The position numbers were made by a program, and so were the translations under genes. 64,000 bases of DNA from Orientallactaga sibirica (lineage: Eukaryota; Chordata; Mammalia; Rodentia; Dipodidae), in contig JAEOAD010001942.1 in NCBI GenBank assembly GCA_036365145.1, positions 868,001 through 932,000 of the forward strand. The letters run 5' to 3'. Below are positions 54,702 to 64,000 of the stretch, piece after piece; position 1 is the stretch's first letter; every line of letters begins with the position of its first letter. Under the pieces are notes generated by a model. The model did no database searches. It was given only the letters and a program-made list of their open reading frames with translations, and was not told the origin of the DNA.

Positions 54702-55251
54702 GTTTTTTTTTGTTTGTTTTTGTTTTTGTTTTTTTGAAGTAGGGTCTCACTCTAGCTCAGGCTAACCTGAAATTCACTATGTAGTCTCAGGGTGGCCTCG
54801 AACTCATGGCGATCCTCCTACCTCTGCCTCCTGAGTGCTGGGATTAAAGGCGTGTGCCACCACGCCCAGCTCAGGCATTTTTAAAAAATATATATTTTAT
54901 TTATTTATTCATTTGAGAGAGAGGCAGAGAGATAGAGAGAATGGGCATGCCAGGGCCTCTAGCCACTGCAAATGAACACCAGGGATCCTTTGGCTTTGCA
55001 GGCAAACGCCTTAATCACTAAGCCATCTCTCTAGCCCCTACTTTTTTTTGTTTATTTTTTATATATTTATTTGAGAGAAAGAGGTAGAGAGAGAATGGGT
55101 GCACCAGGGCCTCTAGCCACTGCAAACGAATTCCAGATCCATGCACCCCCTTGTGCACCTGGCTTACGTGGATCCCGGGGAATCAAGCCTTGAACCAGGG
55201 TTCTTACGCTTCACAGGCAAGTGCTTAACCACTAAGCCATCTCTCCAGCCT
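54702..55251 (-). mobile_element. B1 and two tRNA-SINEs in series
   Basis: B1 54,702-54,870; tRNA-SINE 54,880-55,037 with a deletion in the body; tRNA-SINE 55,040-55,251. Confidence 0.9.
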
Positions 55252-55257
55252 CCCCCC

Positions 55258-55414
55258 CTGTTTTTGAGGTAGGGTCTCACTCTAGCCCAGGCTGACCTTC
55301 AACTCATAGCGACTACTCACTCTGTAGTCCCAGGTTGGCCTTCAACTCATAGCGATCCTTCTACCCCTGCCTCCCAAGTGCTGGAATTAAAGGCATGTGC
55401 CACCATCTCTGGTT
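55258..55414 (-). mobile_element. B1-like SINE with internal duplication
   Basis: 'ccttcaactcatagcga' occurs twice, 56 bp apart, giving a partly duplicated middle. Confidence 0.88.
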
Positions 55415-55422
55415 TGAAGTCT

Positions 55423-55658
55423 ACTTTTATTTTTTAAAATATCTTATTTATTTGAGAAAGTGGCAGAGAGAGGGAGAGAGAAAGTGAGAGAATAAATAAA
55501 TGAATGAATGGGCAAGCCAGGGCCTCTAGCCACTACAAACAAACTCCAGACACATGTGCCACCTTGTATGTCTAGCTTACATGGGTACTGGGGAATTGAA
55601 CTTGGGTCCTTAGGCTTCACAGGCAAGTGCCTTAACTGCTAAACTATCTCTCCAGCCC
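55423..55658 (-). mobile_element. tRNA-SINE with TSD
   Basis: tgaagtcta on both sides (55,414-55,422; 55,659-55,667). Confidence 0.92.
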
Positions 55659-55739
55659 TGAAGTCTATGGTTCATCTTCTATTCTAAGTGCATCTGTGTA
55701 TTTACATTTTAAGTGTGTCCTGCTTAGTTGGAGCTCCCT

Positions 55740-55890
55740 TTTGGGCAGGGGGTAAACTAGGATCTCCCTCTAGCCCAGGCTGATTTGGAGTCTACTATGT
55801 AATCTCAGGCTGGCCTCGAACTCACAGCCATCCTACTGTCTCTGCCTCCTGGGTGATGGGATTAAAGACGTGTGCAGTCATGCCTGGCCT
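55740..55890 (-). mobile_element. B1-like SINE
   Basis: Diverged copy ('gggtaaactaggatctccc' to 'gtcatgcctggcct'). Confidence 0.82.
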
Positions 55891-55896
55891 AGAGCT

Positions 55897-56483
55897 TTTT
55901 TTTTTTTATTATTATTTTTATTGATACCTTCTATACTTACATACAAAAAACATATGATATTTCCCTCCCCTCCCCCCATTCCACTTTAGAACTCCACTCT
56001 CCATCACATCCCCTCCCTCTCTCCATTAGTCTCTCCTTTAATTTGATGTCATCATCTTTTTCTTCTATTTTGAGGGTCTTGCAAAGGTATTGCTAGGCAC
56101 TGCAAGGTCATGGATATCGAGGCCAATTTCTGTCTGGGCAGTTACATTGTAAGAAGTCATACCCTTCCTTTGGCTCTTCCATTCTATTCGCCCCTCTTCC
56201 GCAACGGTCCCTGAGTCTTGGAGGGTGTGACAGAGGTGTTTCAGTGCTGGGCACTCCTCTATCCCTTCTTCTCAGCACTATATTGCCTTTTGGGTGATCC
56301 CAGTGGTCATCGCCATCTGAAAAGAGAAGCTTCTCTAACCAGAAGTGAGAGTAGCGTTAATATGTGAACATGAACATTAAGTGTAAGTGCCCCCCGCTGT
56401 TTTGTTTTGTTTTGTTTTGTTTTGTTTTGTTTTGTTTTGTTTTTCGAGGTAGGCTCCTGCTCTAGCCCAGGCTGACCTGGAAG
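55897..56483 (-). mobile_element. 5'-truncated L1 3' UTR with partial B1
   Basis: Poly-T then about 490 bp nearly identical in layout to 16,200-16,690, so a recent truncated L1 insertion. A partial B1 with (GTTTT)n tail follows (56,396-56,483). The words agagct and ggagct border the pair. Confidence 0.87.
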
Positions 56484-56984
56484 GAGCTGTTTTTTTTTTT
56501 TTAATCCATTCTGATAATTTGTACATGTTTAGTCTACTTACATGCAGTATGGTTATGGAAAGTGTTAGACTGAAGTGTTTCATTTTGCTAAATGTCTTCT
56601 ATAAATTCTTTCTAACTTTATTGTTTCTTGTTTCTCCGTTTTTCTTTTCCTGGCTTACTTTTAGATAATCACAGGTTTTTAGAATTTTATTTTAATTGTA
56701 TATCTTCTTAGCTGTATGTATTGGGTTATTTCAGTAGCTGCTGTAGGGACTGCAAAACGTATCTTTAACAGTCTGTTATATTGTAATACTTCATGAACAT
56801 GCTAACATCTCATAGCAGCACAATATGTGTAATTATTGCCATATAATTTACATTTCTAGTCTTTAAGTACACAGTGCAATGTTGTGCTTGCGTAAAATAG
56901 TCATCTTAAAGTAAGAAAAGAAAAGAATATTCTTTGTATTTCTTTCCTTCTTGTCTCAATTTATTTGGTCAGCAATAACAAAAT

Positions 56985-57405
56985 GCCTTGAACTGGGTAG
57001 TTTATAATCAATAAATATCAATGTCTCAAAATTCTGGGGATTTGGAAGTCCAAGGTCAAGGTACTAGAAGATGTGGCATTTTGTAAGTGTTCATTTCTTG
57101 AGCCTACCACTAGTCATATGATCATTGTTCAGGGTGCTTTTCCACTGAATGGCGGGTTTTAAGATGTTCTCTAAATCCTTGGTTTTCGAAAGTTTTACTA
57201 TGCTATACTTTAATGAATTTCTTTGGCTCATTTCTTGATTGCACCTTCTCATTGGGTTCTCACATGGTGAATTGACCAAGGCTGCTCTCTGGGGCTTTTT
57301 ACTAGAGCATTCGCCCCATTCAAGAGGGCTCTGTCTTGGGACCTAATCATCTCCCAGTGGTCCTGTCTCTTACCACCATCACATCAGGAGTTAGGATTTC
57401 AAAGC
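56985..57405 (-). mobile_element. MLT1/MST-type LTR
   Basis: 'gcaataacaaaatgcc', 'ctggggatttggaagtccaagg', 'ggttctcacatggtg' and 'gggacctaatcatctccc' follow the MLT1 order on the minus strand. An extra ~150 bp (57,100-57,250) is not explained. Confidence 0.72.
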
Positions 57406-57545
57406 CATGTGGGGTTAGGGGCATGCCTACAATTCCAGCACTTGGGAAGTGGAAGCAGAAGCTTCAAGAGTTCAAAGTTATCTTTAGCTACATGTAAAGT
57501 TTAAGGCTAGCCTGGGCCACATGAGACCCTGACTCAAAAGGACAA
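57406..57545 (+). mobile_element. Old B1-type relic
   Basis: 'gcctacaattccagcacttggg' to 'gagaccctgactc'. Confidence 0.65.
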
Positions 57546-58135
57546 AAAGATTTGCTCTCTCAATTTCCACTTTGGCAGCCCCTAACACGATCCTCTGACA
57601 TCTCAAGCCAATAAGACCAAAGCTTTGTCCTGGAGTACTAGCTGTCCTGAGCCACGTACTCTTGGGTGCTCTCAAGGAAGAGGCATATAATGTGGATATT
57701 CTTCCATTTTTCCCCCGTTAGTTAAATCCCTTTCACTTTTTGCTTGCTTTTGGAAATTGTCTCATGACTTCAGATTATATATGTGATCACACATGCAATG
57801 TGCCCAGAGTGTAGGAATGTAAGCCATAGAATGAATAGGCTAATATAAGGACCCCACCACCGTGGGAACTGAAGGCACTCCTTTTTACAAGAGAAAATCT
57901 GGTTATTATGTAAGTGCTTAATCATTGGGGAAAGCTGAAGGATACTGGAAAGGATAAAGAACAAAATGACAATCTCATCTGTGTACTTTCTCTCTTCCCT
58001 CCCTCCCTCGTTCCCTGTCTAATCCATATTCCTTATGTGACCCTCTTGCTTTCTAAGTTTTTTTCTCCTTCTTTCTCCCAGTCATTTTTCCAGTGGAAAA
58101 TTTTTCCTCTATCCATTCCTACAATATGATTTTTT
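57546..58135. other. Unique sequence
   Basis: No repeat or gene recognised. Confidence 0.45.
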
Positions 58136-58355
58136 TTTTTTTTTGGATCCAGAGTCTAGGATCTCGGGCTGGTTTCAAATTTACTATGTAACCAAGGATA
58201 GCCTAGAACTTCTGCTCTCCCCACCTCTACCTCTGGAATGCTGGGATTACAGGCATGTGCCACCACTCCTACCTTATGCAATAATGGGGCTCAAACACAG
58301 GGCTTCATGCATGCAAGGCATGTGCCCCATTAACTGAGCCGCATCCTCAGCTTTG
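58136..58355 (-). mobile_element. B4-like SINE
   Basis: Poly-T, B1 part, then ID part 'gcatgcaaggcatgtgcccc'. Confidence 0.75.
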
Positions 58356-58744
58356 ACAACACTGATTGTACCAGACTAGCAGGGACAGCCTATGAAGTAG
58401 CTCAGGACCGTCAGTCTTTGGCAGACTGTAAACATTCAATGGATGTGTACAGAATGAGTGAACTTTCCCAGGCATGGTGTTTTCTTAACCTGCAACTATG
58501 TGTTCTGTGGTAACCAGAACACAGCTGTTCCCAAGTGTTTGTTTCTCTTTTAACACACGGTAGCTCGACCTTCCCTGCCCTACTGAGTTCAGCTGGACCC
58601 ATGTGACTTAGGTAATAAAATGTGAACACACTAGATGGATATATCACATCGGGACAAAGGCTTTCAGGACCAGTGCTCACTTTGCCAAGGTCTTTCCTTC
58701 TGCCAGGGTGCTTAGCCGTGTTCCATTTAGAAGTTCCTCTAACA
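58356..58744. other. Unique sequence
   Basis: Nothing recognised; one 89-codon minus-strand frame without likeness to a family. Confidence 0.45.
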
Positions 58745-58960
58745 GGGTTGGGGACATTGTTCAGTTGGTAGAGTTCTTTCCCAATACATACCAGGTCCTG
58801 GGCTTAATTCTCACAACCAAATAAGCCAGTGATGATGGTGCACCCCGATAATAGCAGCACTAGGCAGAAGGCTTAGCAGTTCAAGGCTACCCTCAGCTAT
58901 GGAGTGAATTTGAGGCCAGGCTGGGGTACATGTGGCATTATTTAAAAAACAAACAAACAA
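58745..58960 (+). mobile_element. B4-like SINE
   Basis: ID-type head 'ggggacattgttcagttgg' then B1-type part, A-rich (AAAC)n end. Confidence 0.75.
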
Positions 58961-59415
58961 ATGGAAGAAGCTCTCCCATGAAGCTAGGGCCTGGATTAGG
59001 AGTGTGGTAGTATGGAGCAGAGCCACCACTCGACCAATAAGTCAGGAGTCATGTAAACTGAGCCAGAGGGTAGCTGAATTCATAAATAACATATATGTGA
59101 TGTCTATTTTCACTCTACAAAGGTAAATTTGAATAGTTACTACAGAAATCTTGTGGCCTATATTATAGTTTGGATCTAAACTGCCCCCAAAGACTGTATG
59201 CTAAAGACTACTTGCAGTTGGTGGGCTTTGTACACTTGATTGGATCATGAGGACTCTGAGCTATAAATGTGCCAACCTATTGCTGGGCTGTAATTTGATG
59301 GGTTACTTGCTGGGAGGTGACAGAAATTCAGAAGGCATGACCTAACTAGAGGGAGTGAGTCTCTGGGAATGTGTCCTTGGGGACCATATCTTGGGTCTCC
59401 TGGCTCTTTTTCTTT

Positions 59416-59627
59416 TTTTTTTTTACAATATATTTTAGTTATTTATTTATTTGCAAGGAGAGAGAGAGGGAAGGAATAGGCATGCCAAGGCCTTCAGCCA
59501 CTGCAAACAAACTCTAGATGCATGTGCCACCTTGTGCATTTGGCTTTATGTGGGTACTGGGGAATCAAACCCAGGTTGTTAGGCTTTGCAGGCAAGCACT
59601 TTAACCACTGAGCAATCTCCCCATCCC
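59416..59627 (-). mobile_element. tRNA-SINE
   Basis: Complete; inserted in the LTR between two 'ctcttt' copies. Confidence 0.92.
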
Positions 59628-59666
59628 TCTTTCCTGTTTCTCTTGCTGACCATCATGAGCCAATTT

Positions 59667-59674
<8 letters not shown>

Positions 59675-59705
<31 letters not shown>

Positions 59706-59850
59706 GTTTTGCGAGGTAGGGTCTCACTCTGGTCCAGGCTGACCTGGAATTCACTATGCAGTCTCAGGGAGGCCTCGAACTCTTGGCGATCCTCCTACCT
59801 CTGCCTCCCGAGTGCTGGGATTAAAGGCGTGCACCACCACGCCCGGCTTT
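59675..59850 (-). mobile_element. B1-like SINE with TSD
   Basis: aatttcctttttt at 59,662-59,674 and 59,851-59,863; poly-T of about 37. One of the best preserved copies. Confidence 0.96.
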
Positions 59851-59863
59851 AATTTCCTTTTTT

Positions 59864-60452
59864 GTTTGCTTGTTTAAATGCTAAACTAAACCACAGTCAG
59901 GTACAACCACAACATTTCATCTCACATTAACGCACTCCTGTAGGATCTTCCTCCAATTTGCTAACCATTGGCCAGGCTAAGGGTGGGCATGTAGGGTGCA
60001 GCACCACAGAGAGGTGGCAGGGTGGGGGACATGTAGAGGACAAGGGTGGGGTTCTCATCCCATATCACCATTCACATTTACCTGGGACCAAGGTGGACCA
60101 GAGCCTCCCTGGCCCTGGCTCCCAGCCCCTGCCTCCTGAGCCCTGCATGGCCAGGACTGAAGATGAGCAGTGAGTGGGAATCAGTCCCCTTAGGGAAGGA
60201 GGGAGGGGATACCACCTACTCCTCTTACTGTCACATTCCGGGTAAAACTTCCCTGGCCTCCTGTCTATTCCCTGTACATTTGAGGCTGGTGGCTGGGGCA
60301 GGGATCCTGGGCTCTCAGACTCATGCTTCAGTTCATGGCCATAACTATGCAGGAAGGGTACCAATGACCTGACCAACAGAAGAGGTTCGAGCTTGACGGC
60401 AGATTGGGAAAACCCTGGCTTTCTTTTGACCCCAACTGTTCACCCACTATTT
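59864..60452. other. Unique sequence
   Basis: About 590 bp, moderately GC-rich. Overlapping short frames on both strands; no family seen. Confidence 0.45.
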
Positions 60453-60683
60453 AATTTTTATTTATTTATTTTATTTATTTCAGAGAGAGAGAAAGAGGGG
60501 GAGAGACAGACAGAAAGAGAGAGGGAGAGAATGGACATGCCAGGGCCTCTAGCCACTACAAATAAACTTCAGGTGCATGTGCCACCTTGTGCATCTGGCT
60601 TACATGGGTACTGAGGAATCTAACCTGGGTCTTTAGGCTTTGCAGGCAAGCACCTTAACCACTAAGCCATCTCTGTAGCCCCA
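60453..60683 (-). mobile_element. tRNA-SINE with TSD
   Basis: cactattta on both sides (60,444 and 60,687 approximately). Confidence 0.92.
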
Positions 60684-60759
60684 GGGCACTATTTAGAAGG
60701 CCAGCTGATAAGGGTTGAAATGCACACTTCAGAGCCATCCAGCTGCGGGTGGGGAGAGG

Positions 60760-60960
60760 GCTTAATCTCCTTGCACCACTTAGGTGCATAGCTGTAGGCA
60801 AGGACTCAACCTTTTCTAAGTCCTAGTTTCTCATCTGTACAGTGGGTGCCTCTCCATCAGGGTTAGTAGAATTAAGTGAGAGAGCAAGTCAAGGCCTTTG
60901 CACACTGTCTTGTTGGGAGATAGTGAGAAATTAACACCGGCTGTTGCTATTATACTAAAT
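60760..60960 (+). mobile_element. MIR
   Basis: 'taagtcctagtttctcatctgtacagtggg' (parts) and 'agaattaagtgagagag'. Confidence 0.75.
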
Positions 60961-61228
60961 CCAGGTAGTTAGGTAAGTTCCATCCCACCCCCCTACACCA
61001 ACTTGTCACCTGCTCTTCTTTCCAGGCCTCTATTTGTAGGAACCACCATTCCTCCATACCCTAGAGGCAAGCATCCAGAGCCGCAGGCAGAAAGAAACTT
61101 GAAATTAAAGCCAAAGTGTTTGGGTGTCTTCATGGCCAGCCAAGATGAACCAGTTGTTCAGGAAAGCAAAAGCCGGGAGAGCTGTGCTCTGCTGCCCACC
61201 CTGACTTCATTGGCACCATGGAAAAATC

Positions 61229-61302
61229 CCTTGACCAAAAAAGAAAGAAAAAAAAAGAAAAGAAAAGAAAAGAAAAGAAAAGAAAAGAAAAGAAAAGAAA
61301 CA
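61229..61302. repeat. (AAAAG)n inside the CHMP5 copy
   Basis: Sits where the parent has Lys-Lys codons, so it probably grew from 'aagaag'. Confidence 0.93.
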
Positions 61303-61782
61303 ATGATTTCCCAGATTTCCCAGTTGGATTCTGAGTAGTAGTGCACTTTAAGGATCAAATAAAGATGAGAGAAGGTCCTGGCAAGAATATGGTCAACTAG
61401 AAAGCTCTGCAGGTTTTAAAGCATAAGCAGATTTTTGGGCGGCAGAGGCACACACAACCTTACCCAACAGTCCCTCCACAAGTCAATTACACCGTGCAGT
61501 CACCGAACAACACCAAGACCACAGTGGTGGCGTGAAACTAGGAGTCAAGGAAATGAAGAAGGCATACAAGCTGGTGAAAACCGACCAGATTGAGGATTTC
61601 CTTGACCAGCTGGAAGATGAAACGAGGCGAATGAAATCCAAGGGAGCACTGAGCCGCAGTGATGGCAGGATCACCCCGGAACTAGATGGGGATCACTCAG
61701 ATACAGAGTCAGATGCACTGGCTGATGAAGATAGGTCTTTCTTGGATGACACAGCACCTGCACCCCCAATTCCGGAAGGTAT

Positions 61783-61811
61783 TCCACACACACACACACA
61801 CACACACACAA
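61783..61811. repeat. (CA)n inside the CHMP5 copy
   Basis: Replaces the short linker codons between 'PPIPEG(IP)' and 'KDG'. Confidence 0.93.
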
Positions 61812-61866
61812 CAAGGATGGAGATTCTGTGGACGAATCAGGATCGCCACAGATCTCTGCTTCTTAG

Positions 61867-61990
61867 ACTCACATAATTCCAGCACATCACATAAAATAAA
61901 TACATGTTCTGGGTCTCGAAGTATTTCCAATGTCACCATAACAGATTTAGGTTCTTTCTCTTCTTTGAAGGAAAACTCTCACGTTGCCCT
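61867..61990 (+). pseudogene. Probable CHMP5 3' UTR remnant
   Basis: Follows the pseudogene stop without a break until a SINE inserts. An AATAAA-bearing unique stretch at about 62,838-62,960 could be its continuation; this is a guess. Confidence 0.5.
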
Positions 61991-61997
61991 TTTTTAA

Positions 61998-62057
61998 AAG
62001 AGTTATTTATATATTTATTTTTATTTTTGAGAGAGAGAAAGTGGCAGATAGATAGAT

Positions 62058-62090
<33 letters not shown>

Positions 62091-62254
62091 CAAGAGGGAG
62101 AGAGAATGAGTGCACTGGGGCCTTCAACCACTGCAAATGAACTCCAGATGTATGCACCACCTTGTGCATCTGGCTTACATGGGTCCTGGGGAATAGAACC
62201 TGGGTCTTTTGGCTTCACAGGCAACACCTTAACCGTTAAGACATCTCTCCAGCC
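61998..62254 (-). mobile_element. tRNA-SINE with (GATA)n
   Basis: The purine block has become (GATA)n at 62,046-62,092. Target-like 'ccct(c)ttttttt' on both sides. Confidence 0.92.
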
Positions 62255-62297
62255 CTCTTTTTTTATTTTTTATTTTTCAGTTAAGAAACTCATTTCT

Positions 62298-62616
62298 AGG
62301 GTCTGGGGGTTGGCTCAGTGGTTAAAGGTGCTTGCTTGCAAAGCCTGCTAGACCAGGTTCAATCCCCTAAGACCCATGTAAAGCCAACTCCACCAAATGG
62401 CACATGTGTCTGAAGTTTGTCTGCAACAAAATAAATCTATCTCAAATAAATAAGTAATAAATAAATATTTTTATTTAGTTGCAAGCAGAGAGAGAGAGAA
62501 AGAGAAAGACAAAGAGAGAATGAGCGCACTAGGCTTTACATGGGTACTGGGGAGTCAGACTCAGGTTGTTAGGTCTTGCAGGCAAGTGCCTTAACACGGA
62601 GCCATATCTCCAGCCT
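62298..62616. mobile_element. tRNA-SINE pair, tail to tail
   Basis: Plus copy 62,298-62,467 (shortened body) meets minus copy 62,468-62,616 (also shortened); an inverted repeat. Confidence 0.87.
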
Positions 62617-62653
62617 CAATATTGTAGTTTTTAAAAATAAAAAAAAAAAAAGA

Positions 62654-62837
62654 AGCCGAGCATAGTGGCACATGCCTTTAATCCCAGCACTCTGGAGGCA
62701 GAGGTAGGAGGATCACTGTGAGTCTTAGGTCAACCTGGGACTACATAGTAAGTGCCAGGTCAGCCTGAGCTAGAGCGAGATCCTACCTTGGAAAAAAACA
62801 AAATAAGTAAGTAAATAATAAATAAAAATAAAAAAGA
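62654..62837 (+). mobile_element. B1-like SINE
   Basis: Complete with an A-rich (AAGT)/(AAAT) tail. Confidence 0.92.
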
Positions 62838-63114
62838 AACCAATTGCTTGAGGGAATCTTTGTACTAATACTGGATTCTTTTTTCTTAGGAGAGACTAAC
62901 TTGAAAGTAACTTTGACCTTGTGTGACTTGTTTTTATTCTTTAACAATGATTTGAAATAAAAGCAAGGAGATGAGAATCTTTAAATTCTACAGTGATGTA
63001 ACTACAGTCTCATTGTGATCTGATAAATGGCTGAGATTGTTCATCTCCTGACACAAAACCATTGTCTATTGTGGCGTCTGGCATAGGTGGGTGAAAGTGG
63101 CAGGCCTGTTTTGA

Positions 63115-63117
<3 letters not shown>
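62838..63117. other. Unique sequence
   Basis: Contains AATAAA near 62,957; no other signal. Confidence 0.45.

Positions 63118-63156
<39 letters not shown>
63118..63156. repeat. (GT)n microsatellite
   Basis: About 18 GT units. Confidence 0.98.
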
Positions 63157-63262
63157 TGTGAGCAAGTGTGTGTGATATAGGAATGAATTGTCGCTGCTGT
63201 AGCCTAACGTGATATTTTGATTCTATGGTTCCAAGACTCCACTCTGCCAAGGACTTTGGTTG

Positions 63263-63463
63263 GGGGCTAGAGATGTGGTTCAGTTGGAAGAGTGCTTGCC
63301 TAGAATGCACAGAAGTTCAGGGTTTGAACCCCAGCACCATGGAAACCAGGTAGGATGACACATGCCTGTAATCCTGGCACTTGGGAGGTTCAGGCAGAAG
63401 GATCAAGAGTTCAAAGTCATCCTCTGTGACACAGTGAGTTGGAAGCCACACATGATACCCTCG

Positions 63464-63467
<4 letters not shown>
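63263..63467 (+). mobile_element. B4-like SINE
   Basis: ID-type head 'gctagagatgtggttcagttgg' (parts), B1-type part 'gcctgtaatcctggcacttgg'. Confidence 0.8.

Positions 63468-63518
<51 letters not shown>
63468..63518. repeat. (CA)25 microsatellite
   Basis: At the 3' end of the B4, as its tail. Confidence 0.98.
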
Positions 63519-63520
<2 letters not shown>

Positions 63521-63769
63521 CATGGGGCTTGAAATATACTCCACTATTGATGGTGATGCCAGAAGCCAAAGGAGAAGGTGCCAAGTGCCCAGCCACGCAC
63601 CATCGCTTCTCCACTCTCTCTTCTCTCTCCCCTAAAAGTTCTTGCCTGGCCTCCTGGTTGCCATAGTTCTCCAGGGGCTTCCCCCTGACCCAGACACCCC
63701 AGCGGCTCCTGCACCACCCTGGGGACAGAGTCTCAGCGAAGCCAGGTTGGGGCCTTTCCAGGTGCAAAC

Positions 63770-64000
63770 CCAGTAATCGCGCAGGCCTGGAGGCAGGCGG
63801 CAGCTGCGGATCGCGGGCAGGGAGGCCGGGCGCGCCAGCAGCTGGATCCCGGGAAACTTGGCTGCGCTGCTGGGGGTCGCGGGCACATCAAAGGCGCGGG
63901 CGGGAGCGCGCAGGGGCGCGGCGCCGAAACACCGCGCGCACGCCCGCAGGGGCCCAGGGCTAGCAGCTGAGCTCCGCAAAGCAGCGCGTTTCTGGGTCTC
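63770..64000. promoter_or_regulatory. CpG island at the window edge
   Basis: A sudden change to about 70% GC with many CpG and no repeats ('atcgcgggcagggaggccgg', 'ggcgcggcgccg'). Typical of a mammalian promoter/first exon. The gene, its strand and its start lie outside or cannot be fixed here. Confidence 0.8.

Larger units (their letters stand above)
51985..56984 (-). mobile_element. Ancient L1M-type ORF2, collinear pieces
   Basis: From left to right: RT region (51,985-52,160 'atttcttcttgagttagttt'), 52,375-52,631, 53,408-53,519, 53,936-54,207 ('tgatttctaatttaattctg', 'ctagttgttctatcag'), 54,546-54,700 ('gatgtccttcatttcttc'), 55,668-55,739 and 56,489-56,930. The order fits ORF2 read 3' to 5'. 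No usable frame remains. Confidence 0.78.
59165..59900 (+). mobile_element. MaLR-type LTR split by two SINEs
   Basis: 'tatagtttggatctaaactg', 'ggatcatgaggactctgagc', 'tgctgaccatcatgagcc' follow the MaLR layout. Interrupted by a tRNA-SINE (59,416-59,627) and a B1 (59,675-59,850). Confidence 0.7.
61145..61866 (+). pseudogene. CHMP5: CHMP5 processed pseudogene
   Basis: CHMP5 is an ESCRT-III subunit that binds LIP5/VTA1 in multivesicular body sorting (known of the family). This copy has no introns. From the ATG at 61,145: 'MNQLFRKAKA', a lysine codon region expanded to (AAAAG)n, 'ISQLDSE', 'KDQIKMREGP', '[10 protein letters not shown]', '[16 protein letters not shown]', '[20 protein letters not shown]', '[20 protein letters not shown]', '[20 protein letters not shown]', then a (CA)n run, and '[17 protein letters not shown]' before the TAG at 61,864. 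About the full 219-codon length, but the frame shifts several times and has stops (for example in 61,210-61,230, near 61,330 and 61,405). It cannot make the normal protein. Start and end match the parent, so 5' truncation is minor. Confidence 0.9.

Noticed and set aside
61003..61338. 111-codon frame over the start of the CHMP5 copy
   Set aside because: Out of frame with the CHMP5 similarity; ends in the (AAAAG)n repeat.
63632..63979. 115-codon minus-strand frame in the CpG island
   Set aside because: GC-rich DNA rarely has stops; composition is Ala/Arg/Pro-rich and the frame runs into non-island sequence.

Overview
The window looks like ordinary, repeat-saturated intergenic DNA from a rodent genome. 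No intact protein-coding gene is visible. Evidence for a rodent: 7SL-derived B1-like SINEs whose core reads 'cctttaatcccagcac', B4/RSINE1-like and ID elements, MaLR/ERVL-type LTRs, MIRs, and L1 elements with rodent-type 3' UTRs. The most abundant SINE has a tRNA head almost like mouse B2 but a different body ('agatgcacaaggtgg', 'ctggaggccctgg', then (CT)n and an (AAAT)n tail). B1 plus B4 with a non-B2 body suggests a non-muroid mouse-like rodent; a jerboa relative (Dipodoidea) is my best guess, from memory and unconfirmed. Below, 'B1-like' means the 7SL-derived family and 'tRNA-SINE' the B2-headed family.

Layout. 1-9,800: dense SINEs over L1 and LTR fragments, including a rodent L1 3' UTR with an internal tandem duplication (3,420-4,340). 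9,845-15,285: more unique sequence (about 12.4-13.5 kb is the longest stretch), with two strong polypurine tracts at 8.8-9.06 and 13.67-13.94 kb. 15,286-27,460: a nest of elements. An old minus-strand L1 is interrupted by a nearly full-length younger L1 (16,192-23,545; 5' UTR, ORF1, ORF2 and 3' UTR all present but frameshifted), by SINEs, and by an LTR-derived block with a polyadenylated end (24,876-26,175). 28,180-31,225: a plus-strand L1 5' half (5' UTR, ORF1, start of ORF2) split by a solo MaLR-type LTR with a 5-bp target duplication. 31-51 kb: SINE clusters, MIRs, LTRs, L1 3' UTR pieces and several unique stretches. 51,985-56,930: an ancient L1 ORF2 relic cut into many collinear pieces. 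57-61 kb: MLT1/MaLR relics, B4s and unique sequence.

The one recognisable host-gene sequence is a processed pseudogene of CHMP5 (ESCRT-III subunit) at 61,145-61,866, with frameshifts, stops and two microsatellites that grew inside its coding region. The right edge (about 63,770-64,000) is a CpG island, probably the 5' end of a gene lying beyond the window; its strand and identity cannot be read here.

No functional operon-like or gene network exists here. The story is layered retrotransposition, well dated by nesting and by target-site duplications (TSDs). I found no convincing undescribed biological system; the best leads are the LTR retrocopy-like block, the tRNA-SINE family with its long subfamily, and the tail-less B1.
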